A program made the translations under genes and the position numbers. Below, one piece after another: positions 41,019 to 50,856 of a stretch of 64,000 bases of DNA. The number at the start of each line of letters is the position of its first letter. The stretch's first letter is position 1. Source of the DNA: Hyphomicrobiales bacterium (GTDB lineage: Bacteria > Pseudomonadota > Alphaproteobacteria > Rhizobiales > Rhizobiaceae); contig UBQX01000012.1 of the NCBI GenBank assembly GCA_900467685.1, positions 139,028-203,027 on the forward strand, given 5' to 3'. Under the pieces are notes generated by a model. That model was given only the letters and a program-made list of their open reading frames with translations. It made no database searches and was not told where the DNA came from.

Positions 41019-41633
41019 ATGGGTCTTCAGGCTCTATTCTTTTATCTGTTCGCCTTCATCGCCATCGCATCGGCGTTCATGGTGATTTCGGCGCGGAACC
41101 CGGTTCACTCGGTCCTGTTCCTGATCCTGACCTTCTTCAACGCGGCCGGGCTCTTCCTGCTGACCGGCGCCGAATTCCTGGCGATGATCCTACTCGTCGT
41201 CTATGTCGGCGCGGTTGCGGTTCTTTTCCTCTTCGTCGTCATGATGCTGGATGTCGATTTCGCGGCCCTTCGCACGAAGGCGCTGGAATATGCGCCGGTG
41301 GGCGCTTTGATCGGCATCATCCTGGCGCTCGAACTGATCTTCGTGATCGGCGGCTCGACGATTTCGCCCGAGATCGCCAAGAAGGCGGCCGTTCCGATCC
41401 CGGCGCTGACCGAGCGCTCCAACACGCAGGCGCTGGGTGACGTGCTCTACACGCACTACGTCTACTTCTTCCAGATCGCCGGCCTCGTTCTTCTCGTGGC
41501 CATGATCGGCGCAATCGTGCTGACGTTGAAGCATCGCACGAACGTCAAGCGACAGAACATTTCGGCCCAGGTGGCCCGCACACCCGAGACGGCGGTATCG
41601 ATCGTCAAGGTGAAGCCGGGGCAGGGCATCTAA
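41019..41633 (+). CDS. nuoJ: NADH-quinone oxidoreductase subunit J
   Basis: 204 residues, five membrane segments; 'FFNAAGLFLLTGAEFLAMIL' and 'VVYVGAVAVLFLFVVMML' are typical of the membrane arm. The ATG at 41019 gives 'MGLQALFFYLFAFIAI'; an earlier frame start adds a non-hydrophobic tail. Confidence 0.94.
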   Translation: MGLQALFFYLFAFIAIASAFMVISARNPVHSVLFLILTFFNAAGLFLLTGAEFLAMILLVVYVGAVAVLFLFVVMMLDVDFAALRTKALEYAPVGALIGIILALELIFVIGGSTISPEIAKKAAVPIPALTERSNTQALGDVLYTHYVYFFQIAGLVLLVAMIGAIVLTLKHRTNVKRQNISAQVARTPETAVSIVKVKPGQGI

Positions 41634-41666
41634 GGCAGGCGACCGGATATTCAAGGACAATAAATC

Positions 41667-41975
41667 ATGGAAATCGGCATTTCCCATTATCTCACGGTCA
41701 GCGCCATCCTCTTCGTGCTGGGTATCTTCGGGATTTTCCTGAACCGCAAGAACATCATCGTCATCCTGATGTCGGTCGAGCTCATCCTGCTCGCGGTCAA
41801 CATCAACATGGTGGCCTTCTCGACCTTCCTGCATGATATCGCAGGTCAGGTCTTCGCTCTGTTCATTCTGACCGTCGCGGCTGCGGAAGCCGCCATCGGT
41901 CTTGCAATTCTCGTCGTCTTCTACCGCAACCGCGGCTCCATTGCGGTCGATGACGTCAACGTCATGAAGGGCTGA
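41667..41975 (+). CDS. nuoK: NADH-quinone oxidoreductase subunit K
   Basis: 102 residues, three membrane helices, with conserved glutamates in '[17 protein letters not shown]' and '[11 protein letters not shown]' needed for proton transfer in the membrane arm. It precedes nuoL by seven bases. Confidence 0.97.
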   Translation: MEIGISHYLTVSAILFVLGIFGIFLNRKNIIVILMSVELILLAVNINMVAFSTFLHDIAGQVFALFILTVAAAEAAIGLAILVVFYRNRGSIAVDDVNVMKG

Positions 41976-41982
41976 TCGAACC

Positions 41983-43974
41983 ATGGACATGCTCTACAAA
42001 GCCATCGTCTTCCTTCCGCTGATCGGCTTCCTCATCGCAGGCCTCGGTGGCAGCACCATCGGCGCAAAAGCGTCCGAGTTCGTCACGACGAGCCTCATGG
42101 TCGTCGTTGCTGTCCTGTCGTGGGTCGTTTTCTTCAACGTGGCGCTCGGCCATCACGAGGAAGTCATCAAGGTGCAGGTCCTGCACTGGATCCAGTCCGG
42201 TGGTCTTGATGTTTCCTGGGCCTTCCGCATCGACACGCTGACTTCCGTCATGTTCGTGGTGGTCAACACCGTGTCGTGCCTCGTGCATCTCTACTCGATC
42301 GGCTACATGCACCACGATCCGCATCGGCCGCGCTTCTTCGCCTATCTCTCGCTCTTCACCTTCGCGATGCTCATGCTCATCACGTCGGACAACCTGCTGC
42401 AGATGTTCTTCGGCTGGGAAGGCGTGGGTCTGGCCTCGTATCTGCTGATCGGCTTCTGGTTCAAGAAGCCTTCGGCAAGTGCTGCCGCCATGAAGGCCTT
42501 CATCGTCAACCGCGTCGGCGACTTTGGATTCGTTCTCGGCATCTTCAGCGTCTTCGTGCTCTTCGGCTCGATCAACTTCGATACGATCTTTGCCGCTGCT
42601 CCGACCTACATTCCGGCCGAAGGGCAGGGCAAGGTGGTCATCAACCTCTTCGGCATGCAGCTCGACCAGGCGCACGCAATCACCGCGACCTGCCTGCTGC
42701 TGTTCCTTGGCGCGATGGGCAAGTCGGCGCAGTTCCTGCTGCACACCTGGCTCCCGGACGCCATGGAAGGCCCGACGCCAGTTTCGGCTCTCATCCATGC
42801 CGCAACCATGGTCACCGCCGGCGTCTTCCTCGTGGCCCGCATGTCGCCGCTGTTCGAACTGTCGCCGGATGCGCTGACCGTCGTCACCATCATTGGTGCG
42901 ATCACGGCCTTCTTCGCCGCGACTGTCGGTCTCGTCCAGAACGACATCAAGCGCGTCATTGCCTATTCGACCTGTTCGCAGCTTGGCTACATGTTCGCAG
43001 CTCTCGGCGTCGGCGCCTATGGCGCGGCCGTCTTCCACCTCTTCACGCACGCCTTTTTTAAGGCGCTCCTCTTCCTTGGCGCCGGCTCGGTCATCCATGC
43101 CGTCGATGGCGAACAGGACATGCGTTACATGGGTGGTCTGCGCAAGCACATCAAGATGACCTACTGGGCCATGATGATCGGCACGCTCGCTCTTACCGGC
43201 GTCGGCGTTCCCTTCACCGTCATCGGCACGGCCGGCTTCTTCTCGAAGGACGCCATCATCGAGGCGACCTATGCCGCGCACAGCGCATCCGGTCACTTCG
43301 CCTTCTGGCTCCTCGTCATCGCTGCCTTCTTCACGAGCTTCTACTCCTGGCGTCTGGTTCACATGACCTTCCACGGCAAGCCGCGTGCGTCGCAGGAGGT
43401 CATGCACCATGTGCATGAATCGCCGATGGTCATGCTGCTTCCGCTGCTGATCCTGTCGGTCGGCGCACTTCTGGCAGGTGTTCTCTTCCATGAACGCTTT
43501 TTCGGTGAGGAATATGCCGAGTTCTGGAAGGGCGCGCTCTTCACGCTGCCGACCAACGAGATCCTGCATCACGTCCACGAGGTGCCGGCGCTGGTCAAGC
43601 TCAGCCCGTTCATTGCCATGGTTCTCGGTTTCGTCCTGTCCTGGTGGATGTACATCGTATCGCCGAATGTCCCGAAGGTTCTGGCCCAGCAGCATCGCGT
43701 TCTCTACCAGTTCCTGCTGAACAAGTGGTACTTCGACGAACTCTATGACTTCCTGTTCGTCCGCTCGGCCAAGTGGCTCGGCAACTTCCTCTGGAAGGAG
43801 GGCGATGGCCGCGTGATCGATGGCTTCGGCCCGAACGGTGTTGCTGCCCGCGTCATGGATGTGACCGGCCGCGTTGTCCGGCTTCAGTCCGGTTACCTTT
43901 ACCATTACGCGTTCGCGATGCTGATCGGTATTGCTGCGCTTGTTACCTGGATGATGTTCGGGAGTGCCCTCTGA
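41983..43974 (+). CDS. nuoL: NADH-quinone oxidoreductase subunit L
   Basis: 663 residues, an antiporter-like proton-pumping subunit with the long C-terminal lateral helix. Core motifs are '[19 protein letters not shown]' and '[20 protein letters not shown]'. nuoM starts on its last base (TGATG), so the two are coupled. Confidence 0.98.
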   Translation: MDMLYKAIVFLPLIGFLIAGLGGSTIGAKASEFVTTSLMVVVAVLSWVVFFNVALGHHEEVIKVQVLHWIQSGGLDVSWAFRIDTLTSVMFVVVNTVSCLVHLYSIGYMHHDPHRPRFFAYLSLFTFAMLMLITSDNLLQMFFGWEGVGLASYLLIGFWFKKPSASAAAMKAFIVNRVGDFGFVLGIFSVFVLFGSINFDTIFAAAPTYIPAEGQGKVVINLFGMQLDQAHAITATCLLLFLGAMGKSAQFLLHTWLPDAMEGPTPVSALIHAATMVTAGVFLVARMSPLFELSPDALTVVTIIGAITAFFAATVGLVQNDIKRVIAYSTCSQLGYMFAALGVGAYGAAVFHLFTHAFFKALLFLGAGSVIHAVDGEQDMRYMGGLRKHIKMTYWAMMIGTLALTGVGVPFTVIGTAGFFSKDAIIEATYAAHSASGHFAFWLLVIAAFFTSFYSWRLVHMTFHGKPRASQEVMHHVHESPMVMLLPLLILSVGALLAGVLFHERFFGEEYAEFWKGALFTLPTNEILHHVHEVPALVKLSPFIAMVLGFVLSWWMYIVSPNVPKVLAQQHRVLYQFLLNKWYFDELYDFLFVRSAKWLGNFLWKEGDGRVIDGFGPNGVAARVMDVTGRVVRLQSGYLYHYAFAMLIGIAALVTWMMFGSAL

Positions 43975-45485
43975 TGACCGATTGGCCAATTCTGACCGTC
44001 GTCACCTTCCTGCCGCTGGTCGGCGTACTGCTGCTGCTTTTGACCCGCGACGACTCCCCGTCGGGCCGCCGGAATGTCCTGACCATTTCGCTGCTGACGA
44101 CGCTGGTCACCTTCGTCGTGTCGCTCTTCATATGGATCGGCTTTGACAATGCCAATCCCGGCTTCCAGATGGTCGAAAAGCATGCGTGGCTGAACACAGG
44201 CATCTCCTATGCTGTCGGCGTCGACGGCATTTCGATGCTCTTCGTCATCCTGACGACATTCCTCATGCCCTTCTGCGTGCTCGCCAGCTGGTTCGCCGTC
44301 GAGAAGCGCATCAAGGAATACATGATCGCCTTCCTGATCCTGGAAGTCCTGATGCTCGGCGTGTTCATCTCGCTCGACATCGTGCTCTTCTACGTATTCT
44401 TCGAAGCAGGCCTGATCCCGATGTTCATCATCATCGGTGTCTGGGGCGGCAAGGATCGCGTCTACGCATCCTACAAATTCTTCCTCTACACGCTGCTCGG
44501 CTCGGTGCTGATGCTGCTCGCCATCATGGCCATGTACTGGAACGCCGGCACGACCAGCATTCCGGAATTGCTCAGCCACAAGTTCCCGGCCGGCATGCAG
44601 ACCTGGCTCTGGCTCGCCTTCTTCGCCTCGTTTGCGGTGAAGATGCCGATGTGGCCGGTCCACACCTGGCTTCCCGACGCGCACGTTCAGGCCCCCACGG
44701 CGGGTTCGGTCATCCTGGCCGGCATCCTCCTGAAGCTCGGTGGCTATGGTTTCATCCGCTTCTCGCTGGCCATGTTCCCGGTCGCGTCAGACTACTTCGC
44801 ACCCTTCGTCTTCACGCTGTCGGTTCTGGCGATCATCTACACGTCGCTCGTCGCTCTCATGCAGACCGACATCAAGAAGCTGATCGCCTATTCGTCGATC
44901 GCGCACATGGGCTACGTGACCATGGGGATCTTCGCCGCCAACGTTCAGGGCCTGCAGGGTGCGATCTACCAGATGCTGTCGCACGGCATCGTGTCTGGCG
45001 CTCTCTTCCTCTGCGTCGGCGTGGTCTATGACCGTATGCATACTCGCGAAATCGCGGCCTATGGCGGTCTGGTCAACAACATGCCCAAATACGCCGTTGC
45101 CTTCATGATCTTCACGATGGCAAATGTCGGTCTTCCGGGCACGTCCGGCTTCGTCGGCGAATTCCTGACGCTGATGGGTGCATTCCGCGCCAACACCTTC
45201 GTGGCTCTCTTTGCTGCGACCGGTGTCATCCTTTCTGCCGCCTATGCGCTGTGGCTCTATCGCCGGGTTATCTTCGGTGCGCTGGACAAGGATACGCTGA
45301 AGATCCTTTTGGACCTCTCGGCACGCGAAAAGGTCATCCTTTATCCGTTGGCGATCCTCACCATCTTCTTCGGCGTCTATCCGGCTCCGGTCTTCAATGC
45401 GACCGCTGCGTCTGTAGACCTGCTGCTCAAGAACTATACTGCTGCAATCGAAGCCGCGCATTCTGTCGCGGTCACGATGAACTGA
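43974..45485 (+). CDS. nuoM: NADH-quinone oxidoreductase subunit M
   Basis: 503 residues, antiporter-like. '[20 protein letters not shown]' includes the conserved Glu, and '[20 protein letters not shown]' is the usual core. The ATG at 43974 overlaps the nuoL stop; a longer frame reading back into nuoL is a shadow. Confidence 0.98.
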   Translation: MTDWPILTVVTFLPLVGVLLLLLTRDDSPSGRRNVLTISLLTTLVTFVVSLFIWIGFDNANPGFQMVEKHAWLNTGISYAVGVDGISMLFVILTTFLMPFCVLASWFAVEKRIKEYMIAFLILEVLMLGVFISLDIVLFYVFFEAGLIPMFIIIGVWGGKDRVYASYKFFLYTLLGSVLMLLAIMAMYWNAGTTSIPELLSHKFPAGMQTWLWLAFFASFAVKMPMWPVHTWLPDAHVQAPTAGSVILAGILLKLGGYGFIRFSLAMFPVASDYFAPFVFTLSVLAIIYTSLVALMQTDIKKLIAYSSIAHMGYVTMGIFAANVQGLQGAIYQMLSHGIVSGALFLCVGVVYDRMHTREIAAYGGLVNNMPKYAVAFMIFTMANVGLPGTSGFVGEFLTLMGAFRANTFVALFAATGVILSAAYALWLYRRVIFGALDKDTLKILLDLSAREKVILYPLAILTIFFGVYPAPVFNATAASVDLLLKNYTAAIEAAHSVAVTMN

Positions 45486-45504
45486 CGACGGGATTAAAGA
45501 GATC

Positions 45505-46947
45505 ATGACCGCAGAAACGCTCATTGCCAGCCTGCAGCTTTCGCTCCCCGAACTGGTTCTCGCTGTCGGCGCGCTGATCCTTCTGATGATCGGCGTCTTT
45601 TCCGGCGACAAGTCTGTCGGCACCGTCACCGGGCTTTCGGTGCTGCTGCTAATTGCCGTCGGCGCGCTCGTCGTGTTCAAGGGTGTAGATGGGACCGCAT
45701 ACGCCGGCGCCTATCGTTCGGACGCATTCGTTCGCTTCATGAAGCTGCTGGCCCTTGCCGGCTCGATCGTTGCGCTCGTTCTTGCGATCGGCCACCGCCG
45801 GTCGGAGCCAGATATGCGCTTCGAATATCCGGTGCTGATGGTTCTTGCGACGCTCGGCATGATGCTGATGATTTCGGCCAACGACATCATCTCGCTCTAC
45901 CTGTCGCTCGAACTGCAGTCGCTGGCGCTCTACGTGGTCGCCGCGATCAACCGCGACAGCGTGAAGTCGACTGAAGCCGGACTCAAGTACTTCGTGCTGG
46001 GCGCTTTGTCTTCGGGCATGCTGCTCTACGGCATGTCGCTGGTCTATGGCTTCACCGGTCAGACAGGCTTCTCGGAAATCGCTGCAGCACTGACCGCCGA
46101 ACATCGTTCGCTGGGTCTGGTATTCGGCCTCGTCTTCGTGCTCGCCGGCATTGCCTTCAAGATCTCGGCCGTTCCGTTCCACATGTGGACGCCGGACGTG
46201 TATGAAGGCGCGCCGACCCCGGTCACGGCCTTCTTCTCGGCCGCACCGAAGGTTGCCGCCATGGCGATCCTCATCCACCTTGTTGCCGTAGCCTTCAAGC
46301 CGATCGTGCACGACTGGCAGCAGATCCTTGTGTTCATCTCCATTGCCTCGATGGCACTCGGCGCCTTCGCGGCGATCGGCCAGACGAACATCAAGCGACT
46401 GATGGCCTATTCTTCGATCGGTCACATGGGCTATGCACTGGTCGGCATTGCTGCCGGTAATCAGGAAGGCATCTCGGGCGTTCTGCTTTACCTCGCCATC
46501 TATTCGGTGATGTCGCTCGGCGCTTTCGCCTGCATCCTGGCCATGCGCCTCAAGGATGGCCGCGCCGTCGAGGGAACCGATGATCTGGCCGGTCTGTCCA
46601 AGACCAATCCGGTCATGGCGCTTGTCCTCACGCTGCTGATGTTCTCGCTCGCCGGCATTCCGCCGCTTGCCGGCTTCTTCGCCAAGTACTTTGTCTTCAT
46701 GGCTGCCATCAAGGCGAACCTCCTGACGCTCGCGATCCTCGGCGTTCTGTCCTCGGTTGTCGGCTGCTACTACTACCTGCGCATCGTCAAGGTCATGTGG
46801 TTCGACGATGCCAAACAGGAGTTCTCGCGCCCGGCCGGCGAGCTGAAGCTCATCTACGGCCTCTCCGGCCTCTTCGTGATCGGCTATCTGCTCATCGGTG
46901 GCCCGCTGGGTGCTGCGGCTGAAGCTGCTGCCCGTTCCTTCTACTGA
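45505..46947 (+). CDS. nuoN: NADH-quinone oxidoreductase subunit N
   Basis: 480 residues, the third antiporter-like subunit: '[16 protein letters not shown]', '[20 protein letters not shown]' and '[16 protein letters not shown]'. It closes the complex I set; the start of birA overlaps its stop. Confidence 0.97.
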   Translation: MTAETLIASLQLSLPELVLAVGALILLMIGVFSGDKSVGTVTGLSVLLLIAVGALVVFKGVDGTAYAGAYRSDAFVRFMKLLALAGSIVALVLAIGHRRSEPDMRFEYPVLMVLATLGMMLMISANDIISLYLSLELQSLALYVVAAINRDSVKSTEAGLKYFVLGALSSGMLLYGMSLVYGFTGQTGFSEIAAALTAEHRSLGLVFGLVFVLAGIAFKISAVPFHMWTPDVYEGAPTPVTAFFSAAPKVAAMAILIHLVAVAFKPIVHDWQQILVFISIASMALGAFAAIGQTNIKRLMAYSSIGHMGYALVGIAAGNQEGISGVLLYLAIYSVMSLGAFACILAMRLKDGRAVEGTDDLAGLSKTNPVMALVLTLLMFSLAGIPPLAGFFAKYFVFMAAIKANLLTLAILGVLSSVVGCYYYLRIVKVMWFDDAKQEFSRPAGELKLIYGLSGLFVIGYLLIGGPLGAAAEAAARSFY

Positions 46948-47732
46948 TGGACGGGATGGAAATCAGCCGAAAGCCGGTCACCGGCTTTCGGCACATAGAA
47001 TTGAACGAGACGCAATCGACCAACCTCGAATGTCTCGAACGTGCGCGTGCCGGCGATCAGGGGCATCTCTGGATCACAGCTCGCAGGCAGACCGGCGGCC
47101 GTGCGCGCCGCGGTCGCTCTTGGGTGTCCGAGCCCGGCAATCTTTATGCGTCCCTGCTTCTGATCGACCCCGCGCCATTCGACCGTTTGGCAAGCCTACC
47201 GCTCGCCGTATCTCTTGCTGTCTATGACGCCGTTCGTCGCGAGCTTCCCGCAGATATCGATGTTCGGATCAAGTGGCCGAACGATGTTCTGGTCGAGGGC
47301 TGCAAGGTCAGCGGTATTCTGCTGGAAGGCGAATCCCTGAGAGATGGACACCACGCGCTCGTGATTGGCTGCGGCATCAATATCGGCCACAAGCCGGCAG
47401 AGACGCTTTATCCCGTGACATGTTTGGCCGAACGCGGCGCGACCTGCAGCCCAGAAATCCTGTTCGCGCGGCTATACGATTCGATGGAGCGGATGTTGGC
47501 GGTGTGGAACCGCGGTGAGGGGACTTCAATCCTCGTCGAGCAGTGGCGAGAGGTTGCCAAGGGCATTGGGCAGCCGGTCACCGTCAATCTTCCCGACCGC
47601 TCGCTGCAAGGTATTTTTTCGGGGATCGATGCACAGGGCATGCTATTGCTCGATCTACCCGACGGAACGCGCCAGGCAATCGCCGCCGGCGATGTGTTTT
47701 TCCTGGGCCATGAAGGCCAAGAAAGAAGTTGA
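46947..47732 (+). CDS. birA: Biotin-protein ligase (biotin-[acetyl-CoA-carboxylase] ligase)
   Basis: 261 residues, lacking the N-terminal DNA-binding domain of E. coli BirA, so it is a ligase and not a repressor. The biotinyl-AMP loop is 'GGRARRGRSW', with 'KWPNDVLVEGCKVSGILLE' and 'GCGINIGH'. It overlaps nuoN by one base and runs into rnj, so it belongs to the tail of the nuo transcript. Rhizobial gene maps often show nuoN-birA-rnj in this order. Confidence 0.93.
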   Translation: MDGMEISRKPVTGFRHIELNETQSTNLECLERARAGDQGHLWITARRQTGGRARRGRSWVSEPGNLYASLLLIDPAPFDRLASLPLAVSLAVYDAVRRELPADIDVRIKWPNDVLVEGCKVSGILLEGESLRDGHHALVIGCGINIGHKPAETLYPVTCLAERGATCSPEILFARLYDSMERMLAVWNRGEGTSILVEQWREVAKGIGQPVTVNLPDRSLQGIFSGIDAQGMLLLDLPDGTRQAIAAGDVFFLGHEGQERS

Positions 47733-47734
47733 TA

Positions 47735-49405
47735 ATGAGCAAGTCTGACGAACTGGTATTTCTGCCGCTGGGTGGCGTCGGCGAAATCGGCATGAACCTC
47801 GCGCTCTATGGTTTCGGCCCTTCGAACAAGCGTCAATGGATCATGGTCGATTGCGGCGTGACCTTTGCCGGTCCCGATCTTCCCGGGGCCGACCTCGTCC
47901 TGCCCGACATCGCCTTCATCAAGGAGCGTCGCACCGATCTCAAGGGCATCATCATCACGCATGCCCATGAAGACCATTATGGCGCCTTGTCGGATCTCTG
48001 GCGCGAGTTGAACGTCCCCGTTTATGCCTCGCCCTTCACAGCCGGCATGCTGGAGGCGAAGCGCGAATACGAGGCCAGCCGCGGCGAAGTGCCGGTCACC
48101 ATCTTCAAGGCTGGCGATCGGATCAATGTCGGCCCGTTCGAGATCGAGGCAGTCGCCGTGACCCACTCGATCCCCGAGCCCATGTCGCTCTTCATCCGCA
48201 CCCCGCTCGGCAATCTTGTCCATACGGGCGACTGGAAGATCGATATTCATCCGTCGGTCGGCCCGGTGACTGACGAGAACCGCTTCCGCGCCATTGGCGA
48301 CGAGGGCGTTCTGGCGCTGATGTGCGACAGCACGAATGCCATGCGTGAAGGCATCTCGCCGTCCGAGAAGGACGTGTCCGAAAGCCTGACGAAGATAATT
48401 GAGGAAGCCGAAGGCCGCGTCGCGATTACCACCTTCTCGTCCAACGTCGGCCGTATCCGCTCCATAGCGGAAGCTGCTGAACGCGCCGGGCGCGAAGTTC
48501 TCCTGCTTGGCAGTTCGATGAAGCGCGTCACCGATGTTGCCCGCGACTGCGGCCTCATGGAAGGCGTGAAGCCCTTCATTGGCGAGGACCAGTATGGCTA
48601 TATCCCGCGCGACAAGGTCGTTGTCATCCTGACGGGCAGCCAGGGCGAGGCGAGGGCGGCGCTCGCCAAGCTCTCGCGCGATGAAATGCGCAATGTCGCA
48701 CTCGCACCTGGCGACCTCGTCGTCTTCTCGTCCCGCACCATTCCCGGCAACGAAAAGCCGATCCTCGATATCTGCAACGGGCTGATAGACCAGGGCATCA
48801 AGATCATCGGTGACAGCGATGCGCTCGTCCACGTCTCCGGCCATCCGCGCCGCGCGGAACTGCGCCAGATGTATGAATGGGTCCGGCCGAAAATCCTTGT
48901 TCCGGTCCATGGAGAGGCCGCGCATCTGAATGCGCAAGCCGAGCTCGGCGCCAGCGCCGGCATCGAGACGGTCCAGCAGGTGCGCAACGGCGACATGCTG
49001 CGGCTCGCGCCAGGACCCGCCGTCATTCTCGAAAAGGTGCACTTCGGCCGCATCTACAAGGACGGCAATCTGATTGGCGACTTCGACGAAGTGGGAATTG
49101 GCGAACGGCGCAAACTCGCTTATGTCGGACACGTCGCAGTGAATGTTCTTCTCGACGCGCGCTATGACTTCGTTGACGATCCTGATGTCGTCAGCTTTGG
49201 CTTGCCCGCCTTTGACGATGAGGGCGACGCCATGGATGATGCCATCTACGACGCAGTGCTCGGCGCGGTCGAGAGTATCCCGCGCGCGCGCCGCAAGGAT
49301 CTTGAAGCGGTCAAGGAATCGGTGCGCCGCGCGGTGAGAGCAACGGTCAACCAGAGCTGGGGCAAGAAGCCGGTCGTCACCGTGTTTCTCAACAGGGTCA
49401 CCTGA
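47735..49405 (+). CDS. rnj: Ribonuclease J
   Basis: 556 residues. A metallo-beta-lactamase/beta-CASP nuclease with both 5'-3' exo- and endonuclease activity, used in mRNA decay and rRNA maturation. Zinc ligands are in 'HAHEDHYGAL' (from His76), with 'TGDWKIDI' and 'VSGHPRRAEL', and the beta-CASP 'FSSNVGRI'. The ATG at 47735 directly follows the birA stop. E. coli lacks this enzyme; alphaproteobacteria often have it beside RNase E. Confidence 0.95.
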   Translation: MSKSDELVFLPLGGVGEIGMNLALYGFGPSNKRQWIMVDCGVTFAGPDLPGADLVLPDIAFIKERRTDLKGIIITHAHEDHYGALSDLWRELNVPVYASPFTAGMLEAKREYEASRGEVPVTIFKAGDRINVGPFEIEAVAVTHSIPEPMSLFIRTPLGNLVHTGDWKIDIHPSVGPVTDENRFRAIGDEGVLALMCDSTNAMREGISPSEKDVSESLTKIIEEAEGRVAITTFSSNVGRIRSIAEAAERAGREVLLLGSSMKRVTDVARDCGLMEGVKPFIGEDQYGYIPRDKVVVILTGSQGEARAALAKLSRDEMRNVALAPGDLVVFSSRTIPGNEKPILDICNGLIDQGIKIIGDSDALVHVSGHPRRAELRQMYEWVRPKILVPVHGEAAHLNAQAELGASAGIETVQQVRNGDMLRLAPGPAVILEKVHFGRIYKDGNLIGDFDEVGIGERRKLAYVGHVAVNVLLDARYDFVDDPDVVSFGLPAFDDEGDAMDDAIYDAVLGAVESIPRARRKDLEAVKESVRRAVRATVNQSWGKKPVVTVFLNRVT

Positions 49406-49440
49406 GCCGGGCTATCGAAGCCGGAATTGAGGAGGAAGTC

Positions 49441-49845
49441 ATGCTGGGCAGGGTCAATCACATCGCCATCGCCGTTCCGGATCTGGCCGCCGCAACGGCA
49501 GTCTACCGGGATACGCTGGGCGCGAAAGTGTCTCAGGCGCAGGCGCTGCCCGAGCACGGCGTGACGGTCGTCTTTGTCGAACTTCCGAACACGAAGGTGG
49601 AGCTGCTGGAGCCGCTTGGCGAAGGCTCACCCATTGGAGCCTTCCTGGCGAAGAACGCTTCCGGCGGCATGCACCACATCTGTTACGAGGTCGAAGACAT
49701 CATCGCGGCACGCGACCAGCTGGCTGCCGGCGGCGCCCGCGTCCTCGGCGACGGCACGCCCAAGATCGGCGCGCATGGCAAGCCGGTTCTGTTCCTGCAT
49801 CCCAAGGATTTTCAGGGCACTCTGGTCGAACTCGAGCAGGTGTGA
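49441..49845 (+). CDS. mce: Methylmalonyl-CoA epimerase
   Basis: 134 residues of the glyoxalase/VOC fold: 'VNHIAIAVPDLAAA', 'VFVELPNTKVELLEPLGE' and 'GGMHHICYEVEDI' supply the metal ligands (His, Glu, His, Glu). It converts (S)- to (R)-methylmalonyl-CoA for propionate use. A good GGAGGAAG site precedes the ATG. The mutase genes are not in this window. Confidence 0.92.
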   Translation: MLGRVNHIAIAVPDLAAATAVYRDTLGAKVSQAQALPEHGVTVVFVELPNTKVELLEPLGEGSPIGAFLAKNASGGMHHICYEVEDIIAARDQLAAGGARVLGDGTPKIGAHGKPVLFLHPKDFQGTLVELEQV

Positions 49846-50003
49846 CGCTTTGGCGCAGCGCCAGCAGAAATCCTGCGGGCTCTAAGTCACTGATATTTAT
49901 CAAGGTGAGCTACGGCGCTCGCTGAGCCGCTCTATGCAGCTGCGAGGCTTCGGCGTAAATGGATTCTGCGGTCGCATGTTTCAGACGGCCGGGAGGATAA
50001 GGC

Positions 50004-50279
50004 GTGAACTGGTTCTTTGGCTTTGCCGTCTATTTCATCATCTGGTGGCTGACGCTGTTCCTTATCCTGCCCTTTGGCTTCCGCAGCCAGCAGGATGAAG
50101 GCGAGCGGGTTCTCGGGACGGTTGCGAGTGCACCTGCCCATCACCGCGCTTGGCGTACATTCCTGCTGACGACCATCGTTGCCGCTGCGATCTTCGCCGG
50201 CTGGTTCCTGGTCTCTATGTATTTCGGCTTCACCTTCGATTCCATTCCGCAGTTTTATCCGGATTACAGATCGCTCTGA
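50004..50279 (+). CDS. DUF1467 family membrane protein
   Basis: 91 residues with two membrane helices (about 5-24 and 55-75), the opening 'MNWFFGFAVYFIIWWLTLF' and 'LPFGFRSQQDEGERVLGT' being typical of DUF1467. Unknown function, found in alphaproteobacteria between mce and proS. Ribosome site GGGAGGATAAGG precedes it. Confidence 0.88.
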   Translation: MNWFFGFAVYFIIWWLTLFLILPFGFRSQQDEGERVLGTVASAPAHHRAWRTFLLTTIVAAAIFAGWFLVSMYFGFTFDSIPQFYPDYRSL

Positions 50280-50419
50280 AGCGCGCCCGGAGATGCGTTT
50301 GACGAGCGTCAGCAGCGGTTGTTCGGCCACCTGCCGGGCATGACCTATGGACAATTTTCAGAAAATATGGCCCGCGCGCGCAAGCGCGATTCAATTTCTC
50401 GCAGGGCTCTGGTGAAAGC

Positions 50420-50450
50420 AAAAAAAAACAAGGCCTTTTGAGCCTTGTTT
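50420..50450 (-). terminator. Terminator with long T-run on the minus strand
   Basis: AAACAAGGC (50426-50434) and GCCTTGTTT (50442-50450) form a perfect stem. Read leftwards it is followed by an uninterrupted T-run. On the plus strand the T's are only within the stem, so it may also end DUF1467 transcription. Confidence 0.6.
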
Positions 50451-50600
50451 CCAAATTCTTCGCGTGACCCTTAGCCGTTTCCGGCGGCAGCGACTGAGCG
50501 CGCCTACGATCTGATCCTCCCAAGACTTGACCGCGAAATTAGCAGAGTTTGTTGATCTCTGCCTGTTTTGTAGGCTGAACCTAGCGAATAGAATCCCCCT
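50426..50600 (-). ncRNA. Candidate small RNA of unknown class
   Basis: A strong leftward terminator has no leftward gene in front of it. The ~150 bases before it are GC-rich, unlike the AT-rich promoter region of proS to the right. The 5' end and promoter are not defined. An unsupported reading frame also crosses it. Confidence 0.25.
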
Positions 50601-50623
50601 TGTCATCAGGTTTTTTTGCATTT

Positions 50624-50652
50624 TTGACACAGTTGTCAGAATTTTTCCTATT
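50624..50652 (+). promoter_or_regulatory. Candidate promoter of the proS-lol transcript
   Basis: TTGACA (50624-50629), a 17-base spacer and CCTATT (50647-50652) match the rhizobial housekeeping pattern. The dyad TGACA-cagt-TGTCA (50625-50638) overlaps the -35. Confidence 0.5.
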
Positions 50653-50856
50653 GACAAAGATATTTCACATTCTCGTCATGCGGGTCACGCCGTTACGTAA
50701 GATGCCGTACGTAAGAACCCTCATGTGTGTCGTTCCGGTACGTTCTGCATGCCGGGTTTTCTTCCGGCCCGGAAGCGTTTAAGAACGCTCGCAATTCGAC
50801 AACCGCAAGCCCGATTCTCCAAGGCCTTGGAGACGGCTTTTCGTCTGGAAACCTTC

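Larger units (their letters stand above)
50280..50856. other. Gap between DUF1467 gene and proS
   Basis: 577 bases without a clear gene. It holds a stem with a strong minus-strand T-run (50420-50450), a possible minus-strand small RNA region, a plus-strand promoter (50624-50652), and two copies of TACGTAAGA at 50694 and 50708. Confidence 0.5.

Noticed and set aside
40894-41085. 63-codon frame between nuoI and nuoJ
   Set aside because: It overlaps the nuoJ start in another frame, is rich in Arg/Pro/Ser as expected of a GC-rich shadow, and lacks a ribosome site.
50391-50657. 88-codon minus-strand frame upstream of proS
   Set aside because: It runs through the terminator stem and T-run and has no recognised family. 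A small RNA explains the signals better.
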